NCBI RefSeq assembly: GCF_001017435.1
Contig: NZ_CP011371.1
Coordinates: 6,412,148 to 6,476,147 of the forward strand
DNA length: 64,000 nucleotides
From: Caldimonas brevitalea
GTDB taxonomy: Bacteria > Pseudomonadota > Gammaproteobacteria > Burkholderiales > Burkholderiaceae_C
Direction of reading: 5' to 3'
The notes under the pieces were generated by a model that saw nothing but the letters and a program-made list of their open reading frames with translations, made no database searches and was not told the DNA's origin. How positions within the stretch are numbered: position 1 is the stretch's first letter; the number at the start of each line of letters is the position of its first letter. A program made the translations under genes and the position numbers. Of the stretch, positions 1 to 8,670 are shown one piece after another.

Positions 1-962
1 GCTTGTCGACCGAGCGCGATGCCGACGGCGTGTTGCGGGCGACCGGCTGCGAGGTGGTGACGCGCGAGGGCCGCCGCACGGTGACGGCGACGCGGGAGGT
101 GATCCTCGCGGCCGGCGCCATCGGTACGCCCCAACTGCTGCAGCTGTCGGGCATTGGTCCGGCCGACTGGCTGCACCGGCATGGCATCGCGGTGCAACAC
201 GACCTCCCGGGCGTCGGCGAGAACCTGCAGGACCACCTGCAGATCCGCGCGGTGTATGCGGTGCAAGGCGTGAAGACGCTCAACACGCTGGCCCGCTCGT
301 GGTGGGGCAAGGCCATGATCGGGCTCGAATATGCCTGGCGTCGCAGCGGGCCGATGAGCATGGCGCCTTCGCAGCTGGGCGCGTTCACGCGTTCCTCACC
401 CGAGCAGCCCTGGCCCAACCTCGAATACCACGTGCAGCCGCTGTCGCTCGACGCGTTCGGCGAGCCGCTGCACCGGTTCAACGCCTTCACCGCCAGCGTC
501 TGCAACCTCAACCCCAGCAGCCGCGGCCACGTGCGGGTGCACTCGCCCCGCTTCGAAGACGCACCGCAGATCCGCCCGTGTTACCTGAGCACCGAGGCCG
601 ACCGGCAGGTCGCGGCCGACTCCTTGCGCATGACACGGCGCATCGTGTCGCAGCCGGCCTTGCAGCGCTTCAGGCCCGAGGAAGTGAAACCCGGCGTGCA
701 ATACCAGAGCGACGAAGAACTGGCGACGCTGGCCGGCGACATTGCCACCACCATCTTTCATCCGGTCGGCACCTGCCGCATGGGCCGGCCCGACGACCCG
801 ATGGCGGTGGTCGATCCGCGTCTGCGCGTGCGCGGTGTGCGTGGGCTGCGGGTGGTCGACGCGAGCGTGATGCCCACCATCACCAGCGGCAACACCAATT
901 CACCGACCTTGATGATGGCCGAACGCGCTGCGGAGTGGATTCTGGCGGCCTCCACCGGCTGA
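1..962 (+). CDS. GMC-family FAD-dependent oxidoreductase (C-terminal part)
   Basis: The gene enters from the left edge, so its N-terminal FAD-binding motif is missing; about 319 residues in frame from base 3 are visible. The piece starts inside the FAD domain, with the GMC signature region (GAIGTPQLLQLSGIGP) and the following LPGVGENLQDHL. It ends with the usual C-terminal catalytic region, FHPVGTCRMG followed by VDASVMPTITSGNTNSPT, where the catalytic His and the final flavin contacts lie. Proteins of this type oxidise alcohols, choline or polyethylene glycol using FAD. The substrate cannot be told from this fragment. It converges on the histidine kinase gene, with 22 bases between the stop codons. 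Confidence 0.9.
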   Translation, partial: LSTERDADGVLRATGCEVVTREGRRTVTATREVILAAGAIGTPQLLQLSGIGPADWLHRHGIAVQHDLPGVGENLQDHLQIRAVYAVQGVKTLNTLARSWWGKAMIGLEYAWRRSGPMSMAPSQLGAFTRSSPEQPWPNLEYHVQPLSLDAFGEPLHRFNAFTASVCNLNPSSRGHVRVHSPRFEDAPQIRPCYLSTEADRQVAADSLRMTRRIVSQPALQRFRPEEVKPGVQYQSDEELATLAGDIATTIFHPVGTCRMGRPDDPMAVVDPRLRVRGVRGLRVVDASVMPTITSGNTNSPTLMMAERAAEWILAASTG

Positions 963-984
963 AGAAGAAGGTGAAGGCCTTGGC

Positions 985-3291
985 CTAATTCCGCGCCGCA
1001 GCCACCCGACGCAGATCGGCCGCCACCTCGCCCAAGTCGATCGGCTTCGTCCAATAGCCGGTGAAGCCAGCTTCGCGCGCACGGCGGATGTCGTCGGGCA
1101 GCGCATCGGCCGAGCACATGAAGGCCGGCACGTGCTCGAGGCCGGGCACCTGGCGCAACTGCGCCAACAACTCGAACCCGTTCAGGTCCGGCAGATTGGC
1201 ATCGAGCGCCAGCACGTCGGGCGGCCATACACGTGCCAGTTGAATGCCCTGCTCGGCGCTGTCGGCCACGCGCAACTCGACCTCGGTCTGCAGCCGCATG
1301 GCCTCCTCGAACAGCAAGGCATTGACCGGGTTGTCCTCGACATACAGCAGCCGCAAGCGTGCGCCGCCGCCCGCGGCGTCCGGCACCGGCACCGACAACG
1401 GCGGTGGCACCGGGGGTTCGGCCGGCCCGGCCGGCCGCCGCAGCAGCACCGCCATCACCAGCGGCAGCTCGACGCAGGCCTGGGTGCCTTGTTCCGGGAC
1501 GCTGCTCAGCCTGAGCGTGCCGCCCATCTCCTCGAGGAAGCGGCGCGCGATGATCAGACCGAGGCCGGTCCCTTCGATGGCCGAGCTTTCGTGTCCGAGG
1601 CGCTCGAAGGGCTGGAACAAGGCCGCCATCTGCGCTTCGGTCATGCCGTGCCCGGTGTCCGCGACCACCAGACGGATCGCACCCTCCTGGGTCTCTTCGG
1701 TCGACAGCCGCACGCTACCGCCGTGCCGGTTGTACTTGATCGCATTCGAGACCAGGTTCAGCAGCACCTGGCGCAAGCGTTGTTCGTCGGCCTGCACCAT
1801 CACACCGGCCGGCACGTGCTGCTGCAGGTGCACGTTGTTTTGCTCGGCGAGCGGCCGGAGCAGTTCGGCCGTCTCGGCCGCAACATGGCCCAACTCGACC
1901 GGCCCGAGCTGCAGCTTCAGCGCGCCCTCCTCGACCTGCTGCAGGTCGAGCACGTCGTTGACCAGCGCGACCATGTGCCGCCCCGCGTGCAGGATGTGAT
2001 GCAGTTGCTCGGCCTGCTCGGTGTCGCGGCGCTTGGCGGCCTGGTGCGCGAGCAGTTGGGCAAAGCCCAGCACCGCATTGAGCGGCGTGCGCATCTCGTG
2101 GCTGAGCCGCGCCAGAAAGCGTGTCTTGGACCGGCTGGCGCGTTCTGCGGCCTCGGCCACGTGCCGTGTGCGTTCGGCCTCGTGCAAGGCCGACACGTCC
2201 CGAAAGTAGACAGCCAGGCCCAGCTCCGACGGATAGGCATGCACCTCGAGCCAGCGCCCGAGCGGCGCGTAGTACTCCTTGAAGTTCACGGCCTGGTGCT
2301 GCGCCATCGCACGTTCGTATTCGCGCTGGAACACGCTGCCGACCGCGGTCGGAAACTCGTCCCAGACGTTGCGGCCGAGCAAGGCCTGGCGCGGCCGCTC
2401 CAGCACCTCTTCGGCGCGCCGGTTGATATAGGTGAAGCGCCAGTCGCGGTCGAGCGTGAAGAAAGCGTCGGTGAAGCTTTCCAACGTGGTGACCAGCCGG
2501 TCCGCCAGCTCGCGCAACTCGCCTTCGGCCTGCTTGCGGTCGGTGATGTCCTGGATGGCCCCGCTGACCTGCACGATCGTGCCGCCGGCGTCGCGCTGCG
2601 CCAGACCGATCACACGCACATGGCGTCGCTTGCCCTGGGCGGTGATCAGCTCGGTCTCGAGATCGTAGGGGGTGCCGCGGTGCAGGCATTGCATCACGGC
2701 CTGCTGCAGGCGCGCGCGGTCGCGCTCCACGTAATAGCCGAGGGCGGTCTGGAGATCCGGCGTCCAGCCGGGCGGGGTTTCGTAGATGGCCGCCACTTCC
2801 TCCGACCACCGCAGGCGCGAGGTGGCCGCGTCCAGCGACCACGCCCCCAGGTGCGCCACGCTGCCCGCGATGCGCAGCAAGGCCTCGTTCTGCCGCAGCC
2901 TGTCTTCGGTGCGGTGTTGCTCTGTGAGATCCGAGGCCACTACGAGCGACGCTTCGCGCCCTGCGAAGCGGACCGCTTCGCTGATCAGCTCGACGTCGAT
3001 CAGCGTGCCGTCGCGGCGGCGGTGGCGCAGGCTGGTGCGATGGTGACGCCCGTCGGACGCCGGCAGCCCAGGGCCCGCGCTGGGATCGGGCGGCGCGTGC
3101 AACTCGCCCAGGCTCATCGCCAGAAACTCCGCTTCGCTGTAGCCGTAGTGCTGCAGCGCGGCCCGGTTGACCGCCAGCACCCGCTGCGTCTCGATGCATA
3201 CCACCCACATCGGCAACGGGTTGCGTTCGAACAAGGTACGCCAGCCCGACGGGTCCTGGCCGCCCCTGTCCTGCGGGTGCTCCTGGCTCAT
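985..3291 (-). CDS. Hybrid sensor histidine kinase with three PAS domains and a receiver
   Basis: 768 residues with no convincing membrane segment, so a cytoplasmic sensor is likely. In order: PAS about 18-125, PAS/PAC about 135-250, PAS about 262-375, HisKA with phospho-acceptor His398 in LSHEMRTPLNAVLGF, HATPase with Asn516, the G1 box DTGHGM at 545 and the G2 box GTGLGL at 574, a proline-rich linker, then a receiver from about 645. The receiver has the acidic pocket VEDN, phospho-Asp697 (LALDANLPD) and Lys749. All catalytic residues are present, so it should autophosphorylate and pass phosphate to its own receiver. No response regulator or output domain is encoded beside it, so the downstream partner is unknown. 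Confidence 0.93.
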   Translation of the reverse strand: MSQEHPQDRGGQDPSGWRTLFERNPLPMWVVCIETQRVLAVNRAALQHYGYSEAEFLAMSLGELHAPPDPSAGPGLPASDGRHHRTSLRHRRRDGTLIDVELISEAVRFAGREASLVVASDLTEQHRTEDRLRQNEALLRIAGSVAHLGAWSLDAATSRLRWSEEVAAIYETPPGWTPDLQTALGYYVERDRARLQQAVMQCLHRGTPYDLETELITAQGKRRHVRVIGLAQRDAGGTIVQVSGAIQDITDRKQAEGELRELADRLVTTLESFTDAFFTLDRDWRFTYINRRAEEVLERPRQALLGRNVWDEFPTAVGSVFQREYERAMAQHQAVNFKEYYAPLGRWLEVHAYPSELGLAVYFRDVSALHEAERTRHVAEAAERASRSKTRFLARLSHEMRTPLNAVLGFAQLLAHQAAKRRDTEQAEQLHHILHAGRHMVALVNDVLDLQQVEEGALKLQLGPVELGHVAAETAELLRPLAEQNNVHLQQHVPAGVMVQADEQRLRQVLLNLVSNAIKYNRHGGSVRLSTEETQEGAIRLVVADTGHGMTEAQMAALFQPFERLGHESSAIEGTGLGLIIARRFLEEMGGTLRLSSVPEQGTQACVELPLVMAVLLRRPAGPAEPPVPPPLSVPVPDAAGGGARLRLLYVEDNPVNALLFEEAMRLQTEVELRVADSAEQGIQLARVWPPDVLALDANLPDLNGFELLAQLRQVPGLEHVPAFMCSADALPDDIRRAREAGFTGYWTKPIDLGEVAADLRRVAAARN

Positions 3292-3316
3292 CGCGCGCCT
3301 CGCTTCGGCGGCGGCG

Positions 3317-4747
3317 TCAGGGCCGACCGACCTCGATCACGTCGAAGGGCAGCAGCGGTGGCGGGTTCTTCTGGCGTTCCAACTGCCCGTTGACCACCAG
3401 GAGGCCGGCGCCGCGGCCCGCGGCCAGGGTCGTGGGATGCTTGAACGGCAAACCCGTCGTCCGCTGTGCGACGCGGGCCCGCGTGTAGCCCTCGTCGAGT
3501 TCCAGCCGCACCAGTTCCGACTCGACATTGCGCACGACGAACAAGCTGCGCCCTTGCAGCAGCAGGCCGTCGCCATGCAGCAGCGACCCGCCGTCCACCG
3601 GGATCTCTCGCACTTCGCGGCTGCGCGGGTCGATGCGCCACAACTGGCCGGTGCTGGTCTGCACCGCCAACAGCCAGCGGCCATCCGATGTGGCGACGAT
3701 TCCGTTGAGGTTGGGTGCGTCGCCGCGGTAGCGGACCGGCGTGGCGCCGAGGTCGAGCCACGCTTCCAGTTGGCGGGGCAAGGGGCCCGCATGAGCTGCC
3801 CGGAACAGCACGGGGCGGGCTGAATCGGTCACATAGGCAAAACCGTCGGCGGCCAGCACCACGTCGTTGAGAAAAGTCTGCGGGCCAGATGGAGTGTCGA
3901 GCACGGCCTGGGTGCGGCCGGTGGCGGCATCCACCACCGCCAGCTTGCCGCTCGCGCCGCCCGCCACCCACAGCCGGCCCTGTGCGTCGAGCTTCAGGCC
4001 GAGGGCGGCCTCGCGGCCCGGCGACCCGCCGAGCGCGAGCAGTTCGGCCTTGGCGCGGCCGGGCACCAGCTTGTAGAGGTGGCCCTCGGACGACGAGCCC
4101 ACATAGGCCACGCCGGTCTTCTCGTCGACGGCGATGCCCTCGGGAAACACGTTGGCGCCGTCGAAGGTGTGGCGTGCCAGCGGCGTGCGCCCCGGCAAGT
4201 CGATCACACCACAGGCGATGCGGGGTCCGGCATTGCCGGCCGGGTCGCTGCGGTAGTCGTCGGGCCGCTCGTGCACCACCAGGCTGCGGCCCAGCACCGA
4301 GGTCTTGTCACCTGGCCGGGCCGTCAGCTTGGCGCTGCGCAGCGTGAGGCGGGCACGCCCGTCGGGGCCGACGGCGAGGTTGGGCAGGTCGCCGCCGTGC
4401 ACCTGGTCGGCCGGGGCGGAGGGGTCGCCGTGGTTGCGGCTTTGGGTCGGGTCGAAATGCGGGCCGGCGGCACCGAAAGGCACCACCTTGTTTTCGGCCG
4501 GGTCGGGCCCGGGCGCGCACTCGCCATGGCGGTGCACATGCACGGCATGCTGGCCCGGCGGCAACCCCTGCAGGTCGAGGTCGATCTGCAGGCCTTGCGG
4601 CGTGTCGGTGAAGCGGGCCGTGCCTTTGGCAAGGCCGGCGCTGTCGACCAGCGTGGCCGAGGCAGCGGAAGCCGGGGGCTGGGCGGTCGCGGAGCCGACC
4701 AGCATGAGCAGGGCTGCGAGGGTGTGGGCGTGGTGGTGCTGCTTCAT
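3317..4747 (-). CDS. Secreted Cu,Zn superoxide dismutase fused to a beta-propeller domain
   Basis: 476 residues. A signal peptide (about 1-22) is followed by a complete Cu,Zn-SOD domain (about 28-187). Copper ligands H70, H72, H97 and H159, zinc ligands H97, H106, H117 and D120, the C77-C179 disulfide pair and guiding Arg176 can all be placed from the family motifs (HAVHVH, GPHFDP, VHGGDLPN, GPRIACG). Residues 190-476 form a second domain with repeated SMP-30/NHL-like blades (FPEGIAVDEKTGVAYVG, NLNGIVATSDGRWLLAV). Ordinary periplasmic SodC is only about 170-200 residues, so the propeller is an addition. The gene starts one base after the stop of the sugar-dehydrogenase-like gene, so the two are almost certainly co-transcribed. 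The propeller's ligand is unknown. Confidence 0.9.
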   Translation of the reverse strand: MKQHHHAHTLAALLMLVGSATAQPPASAASATLVDSAGLAKGTARFTDTPQGLQIDLDLQGLPPGQHAVHVHRHGECAPGPDPAENKVVPFGAAGPHFDPTQSRNHGDPSAPADQVHGGDLPNLAVGPDGRARLTLRSAKLTARPGDKTSVLGRSLVVHERPDDYRSDPAGNAGPRIACGVIDLPGRTPLARHTFDGANVFPEGIAVDEKTGVAYVGSSSEGHLYKLVPGRAKAELLALGGSPGREAALGLKLDAQGRLWVAGGASGKLAVVDAATGRTQAVLDTPSGPQTFLNDVVLAADGFAYVTDSARPVLFRAAHAGPLPRQLEAWLDLGATPVRYRGDAPNLNGIVATSDGRWLLAVQTSTGQLWRIDPRSREVREIPVDGGSLLHGDGLLLQGRSLFVVRNVESELVRLELDEGYTRARVAQRTTGLPFKHPTTLAAGRGAGLLVVNGQLERQKNPPPLLPFDVIEVGRP

Positions 4748-4748
4748 C

Positions 4749-6005
4749 TCATTTGCCCTCGTAGCGCACGCGGTAGATCACGCCGTTTTCGTCTTCGGCC
4801 ACGAGCAGGGAGCCGTCCGCCGCTTGCGCCAGCCCGGCCAACCGGCCGAAGCGCGCCGGCCGGCGCGCCTCCTGGTGCTCGTCGGCGGCCGTGCTGCCCC
4901 CTGGCTGCGTGAGCGGCGCCGGCGGCGGCATCAGCCAACCGGAAACGAAGTCGTCGATGCCGACCGGCTTGCCGGCATTGTCGAAGCGCACCCGCACCAC
5001 CTTGTAGCCGCTCGGCGCGGCGCGGTTCCACGACCCTCGCATCGCGACGAAGGCACTGTGCCGGTACTCCGCGGGGAACTGGCTGCCGGTATAGAAGAGC
5101 AGCCCCAGGGGCGCGGCATGCGCGGTGTAGGTGAGCACGGGCGGCTCGGTGCGCAAGCAGAACTCGGCCTTGGTGGTATGCGGCGGCTCGTTGGCCTGCA
5201 GCCGGTCGACCTGCCGGTCGCCATAGCAATAGGGCCAGCCGTAGTGCTTGTGCTTATCGATGCGGTTCAGCTCCTCGGGCGGCTGGTCGTCGCCACGCCC
5301 ATCGGACCCATGGTCGAAGCCATACAGCGCGCCCGTCACCGGGTGCCAGGCGAAGCCGATCGTGTTGCGCAAGCCGCGCGCATAAACGTCGCGCGCCGAG
5401 CCGTCGGGTGCGGCGACGAGCAGCGTGGCACTTTCGGCGTTGGTCTCGCGGCAGTTGTTGCAGGTGGAGCCGACGGTGATGTAGAGCAGGCCGTCGGGGC
5501 CGATGGCGAGCGTGCGGTTCGGGTGCTGCCCGGCATCGGGCAAGTCCTTGATGAGGACCCGCGGTGTGCCCAGGCCACCGTCGGGCTGCACGTCGGCCAC
5601 CAGCACCTTGCGGTCGGACGCCAGGTAGAGCTGCCGTCCATGCAGGTACAGGCCATTGAGCCACTTGATGTTCTGCGCGACCGTCTTGCGCTCGTCGGCC
5701 ACGCCGTTGCCATCGGTGTCACGTAGCAGCAGCACGTCGCCCTGCTCGCGGCGCGACGCGTAGACGTCGCCGTTGGGCGCCACCTGCAGCCAGCGCACGT
5801 TCTGCAGGTCACGCGCGTACACCGACACCTTGAAGCCCGGCGGCACGGTCAGCCGTGACAGCAGCCGTTCGTCGAACGGCACCGGGGTCGGGTCCACCAC
5901 AGCACCCGTCAGCGGGTGCGGCCCGTCTCCGGGCGGCAACTGGGCCAGCACCGCCGGTGCAGCCACGATCAGGCCCGCCAGCACTGCGAGGGGCGAGGTC
6001 ATCAC
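4749..6005 (-). CDS. PQQ-dependent sugar (sorbosone/glucose) dehydrogenase-like protein
   Basis: 418 residues with an N-terminal signal peptide (MMTSPLAVLAGLIVAAPAVL). The body is a six-bladed glucose/sorbosone dehydrogenase propeller: LTVPPGFKVSVYARDLQNVR, WLQVAPNGDVYAS, DTDGNGVADE, IGPDGLLYITVGS, YARGLRNTIGFAWHP and GSDGRGDDQPPEELN. Such proteins are periplasmic and oxidise aldoses or sugar aldehydes with PQQ, although many relatives have no tested substrate. The NNCRETNAES stretch after the GPDGLLY blade resembles sorbosone dehydrogenase homologues. It is the first gene of a two-gene leftward unit with the SOD-propeller gene. No PQQ biosynthesis genes are in the window. Confidence 0.88.
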   Translation of the reverse strand: MMTSPLAVLAGLIVAAPAVLAQLPPGDGPHPLTGAVVDPTPVPFDERLLSRLTVPPGFKVSVYARDLQNVRWLQVAPNGDVYASRREQGDVLLLRDTDGNGVADERKTVAQNIKWLNGLYLHGRQLYLASDRKVLVADVQPDGGLGTPRVLIKDLPDAGQHPNRTLAIGPDGLLYITVGSTCNNCRETNAESATLLVAAPDGSARDVYARGLRNTIGFAWHPVTGALYGFDHGSDGRGDDQPPEELNRIDKHKHYGWPYCYGDRQVDRLQANEPPHTTKAEFCLRTEPPVLTYTAHAAPLGLLFYTGSQFPAEYRHSAFVAMRGSWNRAAPSGYKVVRVRFDNAGKPVGIDDFVSGWLMPPPAPLTQPGGSTAADEHQEARRPARFGRLAGLAQAADGSLLVAEDENGVIYRVRYEGK

Positions 6006-6147
6006 ATGCTCTCCTGGGAATTTGACCCGGGCGCACTGAGCACGGCGACCTGCCGTACTTCGCCCGTTGCAAGCCAGGCAGCAAGAAGCAATCCCAGATG
6101 GGACGGCGCCTGGCGCCCTTTGCAGCGCCTGTCGCGGCCCGTCCGGT

Positions 6148-7446
6148 TCAGGTGCCAGCGTTGAAGATGGCCACCACTTCCACCGCCAGATCGGCGTGCT
6201 GCGCGGAGGTGCGCTGAACGCGCAAGGTCAGTTCGCGGCCCAACTCCTGCAGGCGCCAGCGGATCTCGCGCAGCACCAGCGTGAGCTCGAGTTGGATGGC
6301 AGGCGAGACCTCCCCCTGGCGCAGGCGCTGCAACTCGTCGGGGTTGCGGGTGTTGACGCCGGCGCTGATGAGGGCCATGCAGATGCGCTCGTAGCGAAAC
6401 GCGGCGCCGCTGAAGGTATGCCGCGTCGCCGGGTCGATCGTCGCCAGCCGGGCGGCCAGCAGGGGTCGCAGTTGGTCGACCCGCTGCATGCCCGCCACCA
6501 GGTGCTCGACTTGCGCCAGCGTGTCGTCCCAGGGCGGCAACACCGGCGCTTCGAGTTCGGCGGCCAGAGCCGCGCGGTTGGACGCCACCGCATCGATCAG
6601 CGCGCGGTCGAACTCGTCAGGCACCAGCTTCAGCGCCACGCAGGCGCTGTTGAGCGGCGTGCGGCTGCCCTCTGCGATACCGGCCAGCAGTTCGCTCGCG
6701 CCCAGGATGCGCCCGGGCCTGCCGATCGCATCGCCCTTCAGGCCGGCCGGGTAGCCGAAGCCGTCGAGGCGTTCATGGTGCTGCAGCACCGCCTCGGCCA
6801 CGCTCTTGTGGAGTTGCGGGATGTCGCTGATCAGGCGGTGAGCCACCAACGGGTGGACGCAGACCTGCTTCCATTCGGCCAGGCTGAGCGCGCCACCGCT
6901 TTGCAGCACCGCGGGGTCGATGTAGAGCTCGCCGACATCGTGGAACAGGCCCGACAGCATCGCGGCCTGCAGTTGCGTCTCGTGGTCGTGCTGCAGGCGC
7001 TGGTGCAGCGAGATGGCCAGCAGGCTCACGGCGACCGCATGGTCGAGCTTGTGCGGGTCCTGGCCGCAATAGAGCGTCAGCAGCGTCTGCAAGGTGTCGA
7101 TCGACGGAAAGGCACTCAAGCAGCCGAGCGCCGACTTGGTCGCCGCGGGCAGTCGCACCGCCTTCAAGGTCGCGTGCTGTTCGAGCAGACGCAGACCGGC
7201 CTCGGCCAGTTGCTCGCTCGACACGCCGCCGGCCACGCGCAAACTGCTCTCCAACGGCTTGCGCAGCTTGTACTCCAGCAGCCGCTCCCTGACGCGCTCG
7301 TCGATGCGCGCGCCCTTGCTGAGCAACTTCATCCCGTTGCCCGCGACGATGTCCTCGGTTGCCTCGATCTCCTGCGACTTGGCCGCATCCATGACCCGGT
7401 CGAGGTAGTGGCGGTTCACATCGGCAGGGGCGGTCATGGCGGGCAC
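6148..7446 (-). CDS. HD-GYP domain protein (probable c-di-GMP phosphodiesterase)
   Basis: 432 residues. The HD-GYP core runs from about 130 to 280. It has the metal pair H169-D170 in LFHDVGE, H198 in CVHPLVAH, and the diagnostic HHERLDGFGYPAGL at 223-236. The usual Lys after HDIG is Glu here. The N-terminal 100 residues resemble the small domain seen before HD-GYP in related Burkholderiales proteins, and no receiver or PAS domain precedes it. It probably hydrolyses c-di-GMP. Start codons at residues 1 and 4 (MPAMTAP) are both possible. It is flanked by promoter-sized gaps and looks monocistronic. Confidence 0.88.
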   Translation of the reverse strand: MPAMTAPADVNRHYLDRVMDAAKSQEIEATEDIVAGNGMKLLSKGARIDERVRERLLEYKLRKPLESSLRVAGGVSSEQLAEAGLRLLEQHATLKAVRLPAATKSALGCLSAFPSIDTLQTLLTLYCGQDPHKLDHAVAVSLLAISLHQRLQHDHETQLQAAMLSGLFHDVGELYIDPAVLQSGGALSLAEWKQVCVHPLVAHRLISDIPQLHKSVAEAVLQHHERLDGFGYPAGLKGDAIGRPGRILGASELLAGIAEGSRTPLNSACVALKLVPDEFDRALIDAVASNRAALAAELEAPVLPPWDDTLAQVEHLVAGMQRVDQLRPLLAARLATIDPATRHTFSGAAFRYERICMALISAGVNTRNPDELQRLRQGEVSPAIQLELTLVLREIRWRLQELGRELTLRVQRTSAQHADLAVEVVAIFNAGT

Positions 7447-7599
7447 CGGCAGCGGCGCGGCAAGCAGGCCGCTGCTCGGGAAGCAGTCGTGGTGACCGTT
7501 TTATCGGCCGGTACGTCGCCGCCCTTGAGCAGCGCCGTGCGCAAAAAGTCCAGAACGTGCTGACAACGGGCTGAACAAGGTACAGGGCCCGCCCTGCGC

Positions 7600-8274
7600 T
7601 TACTTCAGCCGGAACGGCCCGCCTTTTTCCAGCGCACGGCGATAGGCAGGGCGGGCGTGGAGACGCTCGAGAAAGTTCATCAGCCGGGGCCGGCTCTGGT
7701 CGAGCCCTGCTCGCGCGGCGGCCGCCTCGAGCGGGAAGCTCATCTGGATGTCGGCCGCACTGAAGGTGTCGCCGGCAAACCAATCACGCCCGGCCAGTTC
7801 ACCCTCGAGGAAATCGAGGTGACGAGCCAACTGGGGCGTGACCATCATCGCCTTTGCGCGGCCGGCGATCGAGCGGGCCACGGGCTTGGCGAAGAACGGC
7901 ATCGGCGCGGTCTCGATGCGATCGAAGATCAGCTTCAGCAGCAAGGGTGGCATCGCCGAGCCCTCGGCATAGTGCATCCAGTAGGTGTAGCGCAGCCGCT
8001 CGGGGCTGCCTTCCGGCGGCACCAGTCGGCCGGCGCCATAACGCCCGGCCAGGTACTCCAGAATGGCCCCGGACTCCGCCAGCGTCAGGTCGCCGTCGCT
8101 GATCACGGGCGACTTGCCCAGCGGGTGCACGGCGACCAGCGAGGCCGGCGCGAGCATGGTCTTCGGGTCGCGCTCGTAACGCTTCACTTCATAAGGAAGT
8201 TCGAGTTCTTCGAGCAACCAGAGCACACGCTGAGAGCGGGAGTTGTTGAGGTGGTGGACGACGATCATCTGCAC
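7600..8274 (-). CDS. Glutathione S-transferase family protein
   Basis: 224 residues. The thioredoxin-like N-domain has SRSQRVLWLLEELELPYEV, the cis-Pro region KSPVISDGD and the glutathione-contact LAESGAILEYLAGRYG. An all-alpha C-domain follows (GDTFSAADIQMSFPLEAA carries the N-capping box). It probably conjugates or reduces electrophiles with glutathione in the cytoplasm. The substrate is unknown. It stands alone between the HD-GYP gene and a 396-base non-coding interval. Confidence 0.92.
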   Translation of the reverse strand: MQMIVVHHLNNSRSQRVLWLLEELELPYEVKRYERDPKTMLAPASLVAVHPLGKSPVISDGDLTLAESGAILEYLAGRYGAGRLVPPEGSPERLRYTYWMHYAEGSAMPPLLLKLIFDRIETAPMPFFAKPVARSIAGRAKAMMVTPQLARHLDFLEGELAGRDWFAGDTFSAADIQMSFPLEAAAARAGLDQSRPRLMNFLERLHARPAYRRALEKGGPFRLK

Positions 8275-8489
8275 TCCGCAAGGCCGTGACGGGCCGGTGA
8301 CGAGGCCGCCAGCATGCCCGAATTGGGCGCGAGACGGTGCCCAGCCGAGAGGCCGAAGGCCGTCGGCAAAGATTCGACTGCTCGAAAATAGGGCAGGAAA
8401 ACCCCTAGTGCTGACGTGCGATCATCAGCCTACAGTCACGTCACTCGCTGCGAGCCCGGCCTTCCAGGTGCTTGCACAGGGCGGGGGTC

Positions 8490-8590
8490 TGAGGAGACAC
8501 AGAGAAGCAGTACAAAAGTACTCTGTGACGCATAGCGAATGTCACAATTGCGAGGGCGCTGGCCGATGTCAGCGCCCTTTGTTTTTGTGC
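8490..8590 (+). ncRNA. Candidate structured RNA (sRNA or leader) upstream of the permease gene
   Basis: The interval 8275-8670 has no convincing gene. Its right part can fold. CACAG (8498-8502) with AGTAC (8509-8513) pairs to GTACT (8518-8522) with CTGTG (8523-8527) around an AAAA loop. A competing hairpin pairs TGTGAC (8524-8529) with GTCACA (8541-8546); the two cannot form together. A clear intrinsic terminator follows. This could be a free small RNA ending at about 8586 or a regulated leader of the permease gene at 8671. I recognise no named RNA family and no good promoter. Confidence 0.3.
8553..8586 (+). terminator. Intrinsic terminator
   Basis: Perfect 9-bp stem AGGGCGCTG (8553-8561) / CAGCGCCCT (8570-8578) with an 8-base loop, followed by TT-G-TTTTT. 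The U-rich tail is on the + strand only. It lies 85 bases before the permease start, so it ends an upstream transcript or attenuates the permease. Confidence 0.7.
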
Positions 8591-8670
8591 TGCGCCATGG
8601 CGGCATCGCGGCCCACATGCCCGCGGCAGCCCGCGGTCGAGGCGCTTCAACTCTTCACCATGTCCCTCTG

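Noticed and set aside
1132..3393. Long open frame opposite the hybrid histidine kinase
   Set aside because: It is the mirror of a high-GC gene; its translation is Gln/His/Arg-rich with no domain, while the opposite strand has full kinase motifs.
8539..8670. Longer N-terminus for the TauE/SafE permease
   Set aside because: The extension crosses the terminator stem and is not hydrophobic; the ATG at 8671 starts at the first helix.
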